In this document: positions 17,808 to 26,023 of the stretch, piece by piece
Numbering within the stretch: the stretch's first letter is position 1
How the letters are laid out: every line of letters begins with the position of its first letter
Translations under genes and position numbers: made by a program
NCBI GenBank assembly: GCA_035310145.1
Contig: DATGEL010000093.1
Span: 44,487 to 108,486 of the forward strand
Length of the DNA: 64,000 nt
DNA from: Dehalococcoidia bacterium
GTDB taxonomy: Bacteria > Chloroflexota > Dehalococcoidia > CAUJGQ01
Reading direction: 5' to 3'
The notes under the pieces: generated by a model
The model's input: only the letters and a program-made list of their open reading frames with translations
Database searches by the model: none
Told to the model about the DNA's origin: nothing

Positions 17808-19218
17808 GCACGGCCGAGGCACGGCTGCCCGCGGGGAAGGCGAGCCGCTGGTGCTCGCCATCGACCTGGGCACCACCGCGGTGAAGACGGCGCTGGTTAC
17901 CGCGGATGGTCGCGTGATCTCCGGGACGCGGCGTCTGCTGAAGGGCGCGCAGGCAGCAGGTTGGTGGCGAACTTCGCTTGCGGCCGCACGAAGGACGCTG
18001 AACGGCGTGCAGCCGGAGCGTGTGGCCGCGCTTGCGCTTTCCGGCCGCGGCGGCGCCACCGTGCTCTGCGATGCAGCCGGCCGCGCGCTCACACCCATGC
18101 TTACCGGTATGCCGCCGGCAGCGTACGCGCCGGCGGCGCCGGCGCGCCTGCGGCCGATAGCCTGGCGCAGCGAGTGTGCGATCGCCGACACCCCGTCACT
18201 GCGGCGGCGGGTGCGCTGGACGTTGGCGGCGAAGGACTTCATGCTGCTCAAGCTCAGCGGCACGGCGGCGACCGATCCAGCGTCCGGCCCCGACGCCCTC
18301 GCGTGGCCGGCGATCGACGGAGCGTGCGCCTTCATGTCTGACTGGTTGCCGGCGGTACGGCTGCCGTGGGAAACGGCAGGTGTACTGCGCGCAGAGCCGG
18401 CGGCCGCATTGGGGTTGCCGGCGGGCCTGCCCGTGGCGATCGGGCTGCACGACGGCGTCGCGGCGCAGGCGGGCGCCGGCGCCCTGCGTCCGGAAGAAGG
18501 CGCGTTGACGCTGGGTACGCACCTCGTGTTGCGCGTGGTGCGCGATCACGCGCCGCCGGCGGCCCGGCGCTACCGCTTCTACGACCTGTGGGGTGAGCGG
18601 GACGGCCGCGGCGTCTACGGCGGCAACGCCCGCCTGGGCGGGGCCGCCGTGAGCTGGGCCGCGCGCCTGCTTGGCAGCGGCGAACGCTCGCTGCCAGCGC
18701 TCGAAGGCGCCGCCGTCGCCGTGCCGCCAGGCAGCGCCGGCCCGCTCTTCCTGCCCTTCCTCGCCGGCATGGCGTATCCTCAGCGCCGGCCGGAGCTGCG
18801 CGCCGCCTGGCTGGGCCTGGAGACCACGCACAGCCGCGCCCAGCTCTTCCGCGCGGTGCTCGAAGGCACCGCCTGTGCCGTGCGGCAGATCGCCGAAGCG
18901 CTGGCCGAGAGCGGAGTTGCGCCGGTGCGCCTGACGCTGACCGGCGCCGGGGCCGGCAGTGCCCTCTGGCGACAAATCCTGGCGGATGCGCTGGTCCGGC
19001 CGCTGCACACGGGCGAGGCGCCCGGTTTTGAGGAGTGCGTAGGCGCCGCACGCTGCGCCTGGGTAGCGCTCGGTCGCTTCGCGTCGTTGGATGAGGCGGT
19101 CTCCTCGGCCCTGACGCCGGCCACAGCCACTGAACCGAGCGCCTCGGGCAGCGCGGCGATGAGCGAGGTCTACCGGCGTTACCTTTGGGCAATCCAGCAT
19201 GGTGGGACAGTCTCGTGA
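17791..19218 (+). CDS. FGGY-family carbohydrate kinase (xylulokinase-like)
   Basis: About 475 residues from a GTG that overlaps the acetyltransferase by 17 bp; an in-frame GTG at 17851, right after GGGGAAGGCGAG, is an alternative start. Phosphate-1 motif LAIDLGTTAVKTALV, the FGGY-type GLHDGVAAQAGAGALRPEEGALTLGT, and the adenosine motif TGAGAGSALWRQILADAL define the sugar-kinase fold. Members phosphorylate pentuloses, glycerol or gluconate; the substrate is not identifiable without isomerase neighbours. Conserved signature spacing suggests it is active. Confidence 0.88.
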   Translation: MPITSEHGRGTAARGEGEPLVLAIDLGTTAVKTALVTADGRVISGTRRLLKGAQAAGWWRTSLAAARRTLNGVQPERVAALALSGRGGATVLCDAAGRALTPMLTGMPPAAYAPAAPARLRPIAWRSECAIADTPSLRRRVRWTLAAKDFMLLKLSGTAATDPASGPDALAWPAIDGACAFMSDWLPAVRLPWETAGVLRAEPAAALGLPAGLPVAIGLHDGVAAQAGAGALRPEEGALTLGTHLVLRVVRDHAPPAARRYRFYDLWGERDGRGVYGGNARLGGAAVSWAARLLGSGERSLPALEGAAVAVPPGSAGPLFLPFLAGMAYPQRRPELRAAWLGLETTHSRAQLFRAVLEGTACAVRQIAEALAESGVAPVRLTLTGAGAGSALWRQILADALVRPLHTGEAPGFEECVGAARCAWVALGRFASLDEAVSSALTPATATEPSASGSAAMSEVYRRYLWAIQHGGTVS

Positions 19219-19502
19219 CCGGGGGCGGCGCTATGCCCGGTCACCGAGCGTTGGCATCCCCGACTGCGTGCCGGCGTTTGCCGGCAGCCGGATTTTGCGC
19301 CCCTCACTTCCGGAGGGTTGAACTGACGCCGCAAGTGCTGGCCAGCGCGCGCGCCGTAGGCCCGTTCACACACCCTGTTCGAGCGCGGGCGCGGCTTCGC
19401 TCCGCCTTCCATGGTGAAAAACGGCGGAGACGGTGCGTTCATATCTTTGGACGAGCTGCGGACCGGACGGACGCCGCAGCCACGCGATCCGGCCACGTAC
19501 AG

Positions 19503-19575
19503 ATGGTTTCAAGACCCGCTGGTAGGTGAACGGCGTGAGTGGGCGCCGTGGGCCGAGCGCGGGTTTTGAAACCAT
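19503..19575. repeat. 73-bp element with 17-bp terminal inverted repeats, copy 2
   Basis: Left arm ATGGTTTCAAGACCCGC (19503-19519) and right arm GCGGGTTTTGAAACCAT (19559-19575) match with one mismatch. The first 10 bases and overall size agree with the copy at 8313-8384, while the 39-bp core is unrelated. Conserved ends with a variable core suggest mobilisation or a shared binding factor. No target-site duplication is evident. Confidence 0.75.
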
Positions 19576-19645
19576 GCCATCCAGCACTTATGTTAAGCAT
19601 GAATCCTCTGACGCGTTCCGTAACGAAGCGGTGACAGCGCGCGTT

Positions 19646-19663
19646 GTGTGAAACGCTTTACAC
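19646..19663. promoter_or_regulatory. Imperfect palindrome, candidate operator
   Basis: GTGTGAA-ACGC-TTTACAC is an inverted repeat with one G-T mismatch, about 120 bp upstream of the secreted protein gene. TTTACA inside it could also serve as a -35, but the nearest TATAAG is 21 bp away, which is too far for a good promoter. Confidence 0.3.
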
Positions 19664-19783
19664 TTTCGCTGTGATCTTCGACCTATAAGCTGGGCGGATT
19701 GCGCTACACACTGAGGCAAGTACGCAGCAGGGCGACTATGCCGTCGGGTACGTACTCGCCGGCGCACAGGGAGGAACCATTCG

Positions 19784-20647
19784 ATGAGGATCTCGCTGGG
19801 GAAACTGGCGATCGTGGCCGCGGCGCTGAGCCTTGCGGTCGCCGGGCTGGGGCTACGCGTCGGCGGCGTGCAGGCGGCACAGACCGTCAACCTGGTGCCC
19901 ACGCCCGGCACGGACCGCGGGGAGTCCGGCTTTGCGATCCACGATGGCTACGCCGTGCAGATCATGGAGAGCGGCGGCGTGCCCGGCGCTCAGGTCCTGT
20001 TCGCCCCCTGCACGAGCACCGGCGCCCACTATACCTGCAGCCCCGGCGCCGGCACCGTCGTTACGCTGGATTCTTCGGGCGCGGCCAACGTGGCCCTCAA
20101 TTTCAACGCCTACTCGCAGCCACTCGATGCCGTGATCGGCACGAACCAGGCTGATTCCAGCGATCAGGTGATCGCGATCTTCACCACGACCAACATTCCC
20201 AGCGCCTACACCGTCCCCGCACCGCTGCCCTACTCGGCGGTGACCACACTGCCGAGCGTCGCGACGACCACCGCGGTGACGCAAAATTGCTTCTTCTTGC
20301 CGCTTTCCGGTTTTGCGCCGAGTTGCTTCTTCGGCGCGATTCCCGGCATCGGCACCGGGTTCGTCTCCCCGGTCAATCTTGGCTTCATCCCTGGCTTCAG
20401 CTCGGGCTTCCTGCCGGGCTTCGGCTTCTTCTTTGTGCCGTTCGGCACCGTGACGACGGCCGCGCCGGGGGGAGTGATCTTCCTGCAGCCGACGGTGCAG
20501 CTCAGCGCCGCGGCGGTGTGCCCCGCCGGTTTCCACGGCCCGCTCACCGTCGTGCTGGGCGGCTTTGGCTTCCCCTTTGGCACCTTCTTTGGCTTCGGTG
20601 TGGCGCTGCCGGCCGGCGCCCAAACCGTCACCGTCTTCTGCCCCTAG
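19784..20647 (+). CDS. Secreted Gly/Phe-rich protein
   Basis: A 287-residue protein with a clear Sec signal peptide (basic start, LAIVAAALSLAVAGLGL core, likely cleavage after VQAA near residue 32). The mature part begins with a small beta domain with two cysteines (FAPCTSTGAHYTC), then a Thr/Ala linker. The second half is low-complexity, Gly/Phe/Pro-rich (GFIPGFSSGFLPGFGFFFVPFG and similar), unusually hydrophobic for an exported protein. GGGAGGA precedes the ATG. No family recognised; a surface or envelope-associated role is only inference. Confidence 0.75.
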   Translation: MRISLGKLAIVAAALSLAVAGLGLRVGGVQAAQTVNLVPTPGTDRGESGFAIHDGYAVQIMESGGVPGAQVLFAPCTSTGAHYTCSPGAGTVVTLDSSGAANVALNFNAYSQPLDAVIGTNQADSSDQVIAIFTTTNIPSAYTVPAPLPYSAVTTLPSVATTTAVTQNCFFLPLSGFAPSCFFGAIPGIGTGFVSPVNLGFIPGFSSGFLPGFGFFFVPFGTVTTAAPGGVIFLQPTVQLSAAAVCPAGFHGPLTVVLGGFGFPFGTFFGFGVALPAGAQTVTVFCP

Positions 20648-20656
20648 CTTGCGCTT

Positions 20657-20692
20657 CGCCGCTCACAATGGCAGCTGCCATTGTGGGCGGCG
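20657..20692. terminator. Strong palindrome between convergent genes, likely bidirectional terminator
   Basis: An 18-bp-arm inverted repeat with one G-T wobble; its inner 22 bp (20664-20685, from CACAATGGCA to TGCCATTGTG) are perfectly palindromic. It lies between the stops of the secreted protein and the methyltransferase. No T-run follows, so termination is inferred from position and stem strength. Confidence 0.55.
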
Positions 20693-20699
20693 TGCCTCG

Positions 20700-21488
20700 T
20701 TAGCGAGGCTGCTGTCCCACCTCGTCCGCGCCGAGCTTCGCCGAACGCAGCGCCCCGCGGCCGCCGGCGTCTTCGTCGCCGACGGGGTCCGGGGTCTCGC
20801 GCCCCTTCTGAAACATCACGACCACGTGCGGAATCGGCGGGAAGAGGAACGGCAGCCGGAAGCGCAGGCGATCGATATGCCGGAAGCCGACCTCGACCGC
20901 GTAGGGCGCCAGCGCGGCGAAGCCGCGCAGGTGCAGGGGCGCGCGGTGTGGCAGCAGCAGTCGCCCGTTCAGGCGATTGAGCTTCTCCGAGCTGGTCGGC
21001 GCAAACTCCCAGCCGAGCACGATGCCGCGCGGCTTCAGGACGCGCTGCGCCTCCAGCAGCACCCGGTAGAGCGTGTCGTCCTCCAGGTGCCGGAAGAGGT
21101 GCGCGGCCAGCACCAGGTGGAAACTCTCATCGGCAAACGGCAGGCGGCTGGCGCCCGCAGCGACCAACTGCACGCGCCGGCCGCGGCCAAGCTCGCGCGC
21201 CGCGAGCCGTACCATCTCGCGCGACACGTCGATGCCGACTGGATCGTGTCGCAGGCCGGCGCGCGCCGCCAGTGTCTGTGCCAGGCCGCCAGCACCGCAG
21301 CCCAGGTCCAGCACGCGGTGGCCGGGCCGCAGCGCGACCTCGTGCGGCAGATCGAGCACGGGCGTGTTGAACAGGTAGGTGCTCAGCGGCGCTCTGAGCG
21401 CCCGCATCAGCACGCGCCCCGGCGAGCCACCACGCAGCCAGCGGTCGTAGGCGGCGGCCGTGCGCCGCTCTTCGGGTCGGATGCTCAT
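20700..21488 (-). CDS. Class I SAM-dependent methyltransferase (UbiE-like)
   Basis: A 262-residue methyltransferase. Motif I VLDLGCGAGGLAQTLA lies near residues 59-74, an acidic motif II region (GIDVSREMVRLA) follows, then LPFADESFHLVLAAHLFRHLED and the post-motif RVLKPRGIVLGWEF. This order matches the UbiE/Methyltransf_11 group, whose members methylate quinones, lipids or small molecules. It follows the YchF gene by 30 bp and lies downstream of the quinol oxidoreductase genes; a menaquinone link is speculative. Confidence 0.85.
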   Translation of the reverse strand: MSIRPEERRTAAAYDRWLRGGSPGRVLMRALRAPLSTYLFNTPVLDLPHEVALRPGHRVLDLGCGAGGLAQTLAARAGLRHDPVGIDVSREMVRLAARELGRGRRVQLVAAGASRLPFADESFHLVLAAHLFRHLEDDTLYRVLLEAQRVLKPRGIVLGWEFAPTSSEKLNRLNGRLLLPHRAPLHLRGFAALAPYAVEVGFRHIDRLRFRLPFLFPPIPHVVVMFQKGRETPDPVGDEDAGGRGALRSAKLGADEVGQQPR

Positions 21489-21518
21489 CCGACGCTCACA
21501 GGCCGCGTACGGAGCGGC

Positions 21519-22619
21519 CTAGACGTTGAAGAGGATGTTGAGCACATCACCGTCCTTGACGACGTAGGTTTTGCCTTCCATGCGCACGTGGCCGTGCCGC
21601 TTCGCCTCGGCCATGCTGCCGGCAGCCGCCAGATCCTCGAAGCGCACGACTTCGGCGCGGATGAAGCCGCGCTCCAGATCGCTGTGGATCTTGCCCGCGG
21701 CCTGCGGCGCCGTGCTGCCGTCGCGCACCGTCCAGGCCCGGCACTCATCTTCGCCCGCGGTCAGGAACGAGATCAGCCCCATCAGGTGATACGAGAGGCG
21801 GATCGCGCGCTCGAGGCCGGCCTCTTCGCCCAGGCCGAGCTCGGAGCGGTACTCCTTCGCCTCCTCCGGCTCCATCTCGGCCAGCTCCATTTCCAGCTTG
21901 CCGCAGAAGCAGGTGACCTCGATCCCCGGCGCGGCGAGCTTCGCACGGTACTCGGCCTCGATCTCGGCGGCGCGCCCCAGGGCGTCTTCGCCGATGTTGA
22001 GCAGCACCAGCATCGGCAGCTGCGTGAGGAAACGGTAGCCGGCGATCAACCGCTCGTCATCGTCGTCGAGTCCCTGCGCCCGGATCGGCTGGTCGCGTTC
22101 CAGGCCCGTCCGCAGGCGGCTGAGCAGCGCCTGCTCGCGCTCGCCCGCGGTGCGCTCGCCGGGCTTCATGGAGCGCAGCTCGGTGTGCAGTCGCTCCAGG
22201 CGCCGTTCGATCAGCGCCTGGTCGGCGAAAGAAAGCTCGAGCTCGAGCGTGCCGATGTCGCGGATGGCGTCGATACTGCCCTCCGGATGTGGCACTTCGG
22301 CGTTTTCGAACAGGCGCACCACATGGATCAACGCGTCGTTCTTGCGCACCTCGGCAAGAAACTGGCCACCCGGCCCTTCGCCGCGTCCGAACGCCGCGCC
22401 CGCCGCGGGAAAGTCGGCATAGCGGATATCGGCGGGCGTTACTTTCTTCGGGTGGTACATCTCCGCGAGCACGTCAAGCCGGCGATCGGGCACCTTGACC
22501 ACGCCGATGTTCGGGCCATGGGCGCCGCCGTAGCCGGTGTGCGCATTGCCGCGCGTCACGGCATTGAACACCGTCGTCTTGCCCGACTGCGCCAGTCCGA
22601 GAATGCCGACATCCGGCAT
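21519..22619 (-). CDS. ychF: YchF/OLA1-type P-loop ATPase with TGS domain
   Basis: A 366-residue Obg-superfamily protein. The P-loop reads GLAQSGKTT (usual YchF has NVGKST). The base-specificity motif is LLNIGED, an N-x-x-E as in ATP-preferring YchF/OLA1 rather than the GTPase NKxD. A coiled-coil insertion (LERRLERLHTELRSM) precedes the C-terminal TGS domain (GFIRAEVVRFEDL...MEGKTYVVKDGDVLNILFNV). YchF acts on ribosomes and in oxidative-stress control. Start set by GGAGG six bases before ATG 22619. It follows the cytochrome genes on the same strand by about 150 bp. Confidence 0.85.
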   Translation of the reverse strand: MPDVGILGLAQSGKTTVFNAVTRGNAHTGYGGAHGPNIGVVKVPDRRLDVLAEMYHPKKVTPADIRYADFPAAGAAFGRGEGPGGQFLAEVRKNDALIHVVRLFENAEVPHPEGSIDAIRDIGTLELELSFADQALIERRLERLHTELRSMKPGERTAGEREQALLSRLRTGLERDQPIRAQGLDDDDERLIAGYRFLTQLPMLVLLNIGEDALGRAAEIEAEYRAKLAAPGIEVTCFCGKLEMELAEMEPEEAKEYRSELGLGEEAGLERAIRLSYHLMGLISFLTAGEDECRAWTVRDGSTAPQAAGKIHSDLERGFIRAEVVRFEDLAAAGSMAEAKRHGHVRMEGKTYVVKDGDVLNILFNV

Positions 22620-22770
22620 GGAAGCCTCCGCCACGCCTCGCGGGCCGGCGCTCGGCGCCCGCGCCTCGCGGGGACACGGCCGAGGCGCCGGTGTAGCTGT
22701 ACCGACGCCTCGCGCTGCGGCCATTGTATGCCGTTTCACCGCGAACCCGCCGCGCACGGCGGCGGGCCGG

Positions 22771-24036
22771 TCATTGAACGACTAACGTGCCGGTCATCTC
22801 GGTGGGGTGCACATCGCAGTGGAAGTGATAGGTGCCCGCCTTGCTGATCGTGAAGGTCAGCGTGGCAGACTTCCCCGCCTGCACCAGGTCCGTCTTGATG
22901 TCCTTGCCGCTGTCGTCCTTTACGTCCAGGACATCGACGTTGTGAACCGCGGTGCCCTGGTTCTGCACGGTCAGCGTCACCTGCTTGCCGGCCGGCACCG
23001 TCACCTGCGTATCGGAGAACTTGTTGTCGGTCGTCGTTTCCTTCCAGTCCGTCGTCGGCGCAGACGCGGCGGCTGGCGTCGGGCTGGCGGCACCGGTTTC
23101 GCCGTTCGGCCCGACGATATACAGCTGCCCGGTCATCTCCGTGGGGTGCACCTGGCAATGGAACTTGTAGACGCCGGGGGTGGCAATCGTGAAGGTTAGC
23201 GTGGTGGACTGCCCGCCGGGAATCGGCTGGAAGGTGATGTCCTTGCCGCTGCTGTCCTTCAGTACCTTGCCGGAGGCGTCGAGCACCTCGAAGTTGTGGA
23301 TGGCATTGCCCTTGTTGCTGAAGTTGACCGTAATGCTCGAGCCGGCGGTCTGCTCCATGTCGGTGACCGAGAACTTATTGTCGGTCGCATCCTCAGTCCA
23401 GGTACCGGCAGGCTTCAAACCGGCAGGCGGGCCGGCGGCCGGCGTGGCCGTGGCCGGCGCGAGCTGACCGCAGACCTTCGCCGTGGCGCCGGTAATCGAG
23501 GCCGCCGCCAGCGTCTCGTCGATCGGCGCCAGGGTCGCGGGGACGTTTGTGTTGGGGTTCACGGCCCGTGCGGCCGCCAGGTTCTCTTCCTTGCTGAACT
23601 CGGCCGCCTTATCCCAGAAGTTCTTGGGCTGCAGCGTCGTGGCCCCGGGCGGCACGCCGGTGATCAGGCTGACAAGGTCGCGGATCTGCTCGTCGGTCAG
23701 CGATCCGCCCTCGCGGATCGCCCACGGCGGCATCACTTTGCCGATACGGCCGCAGGTGATCGTGTCCGTCACCCACTGCTGCGTCTCCACCAACGTGTTG
23801 GGGTTGCGCAGCTCGTCGCGGCTGAGCTGGGGACCGATGCGGCCCTCGCCGGCGTTACCGTGGCACTGGCGGCAGTAGCGGGCGAAGATGCGCGCCCCGC
23901 GCTCGGCGAGCGTGGACTGCTGCGCCGCCGCCGAAGCGTTCTCGCGTGGCTGGTCGTACACCGTGTACGCGGCGCAGCCGCCCAGCATAAGCAGGACGAG
24001 CGCCACCATCAGCGTGATCTGTTTCTGGGTGTTCAT
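22771..24036 (-). CDS. Lipoprotein fusing cytochrome c to two cupredoxin domains
   Basis: A 421-residue lipoprotein (lipobox LGGC, Cys21). A cytochrome c domain has haem-binding CRQCH at 55-59 and a likely axial Met102 (VMPPW). After a linker come two cupredoxin domains: the first with type-1 copper ligands His247, Cys294, His297, Met301 and the second with His365, Cys407, His410, Met414, each ending FHC-x-VHPTEM. Located 50 bp after the Rieske gene, it most likely takes electrons from the Rieske centre and passes them on by copper, replacing separate cytochrome c and plastocyanin-like carriers. The domain number is unusual. Confidence 0.92.
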   Translation of the reverse strand: MNTQKQITLMVALVLLMLGGCAAYTVYDQPRENASAAAQQSTLAERGARIFARYCRQCHGNAGEGRIGPQLSRDELRNPNTLVETQQWVTDTITCGRIGKVMPPWAIREGGSLTDEQIRDLVSLITGVPPGATTLQPKNFWDKAAEFSKEENLAAARAVNPNTNVPATLAPIDETLAAASITGATAKVCGQLAPATATPAAGPPAGLKPAGTWTEDATDNKFSVTDMEQTAGSSITVNFSNKGNAIHNFEVLDASGKVLKDSSGKDITFQPIPGGQSTTLTFTIATPGVYKFHCQVHPTEMTGQLYIVGPNGETGAASPTPAAASAPTTDWKETTTDNKFSDTQVTVPAGKQVTLTVQNQGTAVHNVDVLDVKDDSGKDIKTDLVQAGKSATLTFTISKAGTYHFHCDVHPTEMTGTLVVQ

Positions 24037-24086
24037 GCACCTGCCTCAGCGCCGCGCCCGCCCCGTGCGGAGCGGCGCCCGCGAGA

Positions 24087-24989
24087 TCAAGCGGGGGGAA
24101 GCTTGCCCCGCTGCGGGTCGTCGAGGTCGCCGCGCGTGATCTTGCCCGTGTTGATCGAGACGGAGCCGTCGCCGTTGATCGTCAGGTCGAACGTGTCCAG
24201 CGAGCGCGGCGCCGGGCCGAAGACGCGGGCGCCGCCCTTGGTATAGGTCGAGCCGTGGCAGGGGCAGCGGAACCAGCCGCGCTCCCCGCCGAACTCGAAG
24301 TCGGCACGCCAGGGCACCGTGCAACCCAGGTGTACGCACTTCTGGTAGAGCGCGATCAGGCCGCCGTTCTTGCTGCCGGGGATGCTCTGGAAGCCGCCTT
24401 CGCCCGGCTTCAGGTTCACCAGCCAGGTCTTGGCGTCGAAGATTTTGACCGGGTCCTTGCCCTGCTCGGGAATCGTGGACTTCGGCACCTTGACGATGCC
24501 GCCGAAGCCGGTGATGTGGCGCGGGTTGAAGAAGTTCACGAAGCTGCCGAGCGAGAGGATGATGAAGCCGAGCAGCGAGGCCATGACGCCGCCGCGCAGC
24601 ACCTGCCGGCGCTTCATCGTGACCTGCACCTGGCGGTCGGTCTGCTCGACGGCCGTGACCTGGCGCGCGTCGGGCCGCGCCACGGCGACGCTCTGGCCGC
24701 CGGCTGCCGGAATACGCCAGACGGCGCCGTTGGCGGCGGTTGCCGCCTCGGCCGGCGCGGCGACGGCCACGGCGGTGCCGGCCGCCGCGGCCTTGGCCGC
24801 GTCGCGCTCCGCCTTAAGGCGCAGCGCCTTCTCCTGCGCCGCCTTGATCGCCGCCGCCCGCTCCTCCGGCGTCATGTCCTTCTTGGACTTCGGCGCCGCG
24901 GGCGCCGCGGCCGCAGGAGGCGCGGGCTGTTCCGCGGGAGGCGTGGCCGCGGCTTGCGGCTGCTCCGGCTGGTTGTTCTCGCTTACCAT
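24087..24989 (-). CDS. Rieske iron-sulfur subunit of a cytochrome bc complex
   Basis: A 300-residue protein. A TM anchor preceded by KRRQVLRGG (about 127-152) suggests Tat insertion. The Rieske fold has box I CVHLGC (Cys218, His220, Cys223) and box II CPCHGS (Cys242, Cys244, His245), giving the 2Fe-2S ligands and the disulfide. An unusual ~125-residue N-terminal extension is rich in Pro/Ala, then a charged helix (DMTPEERAAAIKAAQEKALR), and should lie in the cytoplasm. It sits between subunit IV and the cytochrome-cupredoxin lipoprotein. Confidence 0.95.
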   Translation of the reverse strand: MVSENNQPEQPQAAATPPAEQPAPPAAAAPAAPKSKKDMTPEERAAAIKAAQEKALRLKAERDAAKAAAAGTAVAVAAPAEAATAANGAVWRIPAAGGQSVAVARPDARQVTAVEQTDRQVQVTMKRRQVLRGGVMASLLGFIILSLGSFVNFFNPRHITGFGGIVKVPKSTIPEQGKDPVKIFDAKTWLVNLKPGEGGFQSIPGSKNGGLIALYQKCVHLGCTVPWRADFEFGGERGWFRCPCHGSTYTKGGARVFGPAPRSLDTFDLTINGDGSVSINTGKITRGDLDDPQRGKLPPA

Positions 24990-25081
24990 CTCGCCACTCG
25001 CCTCTTCCAGACTGACTCCAGGTCGTCGTGGCCGCGCTCCCGGGGTGGCGCCCGCGCGCGGACCTCTCTCTTCGGCCCGGG

Positions 25082-26011
25082 CTAGGCGATGCCCAGCCCC
25101 TCAGGCGGATGCAACTGCCACGGCCACAGCAGCTCCTGGCCCTCGCCGCGGAACGCCGTCCCGGAAATGGTGAGCACCACGTACACCGTCATGAAGCCGG
25201 TGAACAGGGCATACATCGTGCCGCGCATGCCCAGCGGCCCGTAGCGCCAGCGCAGCAGCAACACCAGCAGGATCGGGAAGCCGATCATGAAGGCCAGCGG
25301 GATCGCCTGCTCCACGATCCAGGCGGGGAAATTGAGGTTGAGGAAGTTCGAATCCAGCAGCTTCAACTGGTGGAACGGCACATAGGGGATGTGGGTCGTC
25401 CACTTCGGCCAAACGATGCCGGTTTGGATGCCGCGCACATTGCGCAGCCAGGCGGGCAGGTGGTGCGCGTCGCCCGGCGTACCGCCCTCCTTCAGGCAAC
25501 TCCACAGCTTGTCGGGCTGGCTGACACAGTTATAGAGGATGTCCTGCGTGCCGTTGTCGTAGAGGATCAGCAGCCAGGTGACGATAAACGAGAAGATCGC
25601 GGCGAAGATGACGATGTTCACCGCCTTGGGATGGCCGCCCCACCACACCCCTTGACCCTCGTTGCTGCGATCCAGGTAAGGAATGGCCGCAAGCAGGATC
25701 AGTGCCACGGTCGGCACGATCACGCCGGCGAGGGCGGGGTGCATATGCAGCAGCAACTCCTGCAGGTTGAGGAAATACCATGGCGCCTTCGACGGGTTGG
25801 GCGTGATGTCCGAATTCGCCTGGTCCAGCTTCGGCGGGTTGATCAGCGTGGCCAGCGCCATCATCACGATCGTGAACCACACCGCCGAGATGAATTCGAC
25901 GAAGACAAGGTCCGGCCAGACGAGAACCTCTTCGTCTCGCTCGCGGCGTGCCCGCGGGTTGGCCATCGGGCGCGTCGGAACCGTTGCCTTGACGACCGGT
26001 GCGCTGGCCAT
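25082..26011 (-). CDS. Cytochrome b subunit IV-like (PetD-type) subunit
   Basis: A 309-residue membrane protein matching the C-terminal half of cytochrome b (subunit IV). The quinol-site motif usually PEWY appears as SKAPWYFLNLQELL, so the canonical Glu is Ala. TMs follow: VIVPTVALILLAAIPY, IVIFAAIFSFIVTWLLIL, and three C-terminal helices. A long loop (residues ~140-200) with CVSQPDKLWSC and LKEGG is an insertion not seen in short PetD. It starts 12 bp after the cytochrome b gene, with GGAGG upstream. Confidence 0.93.
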   Translation of the reverse strand: MASAPVVKATVPTRPMANPRARRERDEEVLVWPDLVFVEFISAVWFTIVMMALATLINPPKLDQANSDITPNPSKAPWYFLNLQELLLHMHPALAGVIVPTVALILLAAIPYLDRSNEGQGVWWGGHPKAVNIVIFAAIFSFIVTWLLILYDNGTQDILYNCVSQPDKLWSCLKEGGTPGDAHHLPAWLRNVRGIQTGIVWPKWTTHIPYVPFHQLKLLDSNFLNLNFPAWIVEQAIPLAFMIGFPILLVLLLRWRYGPLGMRGTMYALFTGFMTVYVVLTISGTAFRGEGQELLWPWQLHPPEGLGIA

Positions 26012-26023
26012 CGATAGCGCCTC

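Larger units (their letters stand above)
19219..19783. other. 565-bp intergenic region
   Basis: No credible gene. It contains the second 73-bp inverted-repeat element (19503-19575) and an imperfect palindrome (19646-19663). Between them is AT-richer DNA around 19580-19700, which probably carries the promoter of the secreted protein gene. Confidence 0.6.

Noticed and set aside
19185..19529. Plus-strand 114-residue ORF after the sugar kinase
   Set aside because: It overlaps the kinase end and the inverted-repeat element, with no Shine-Dalgarno or protein-like pattern.
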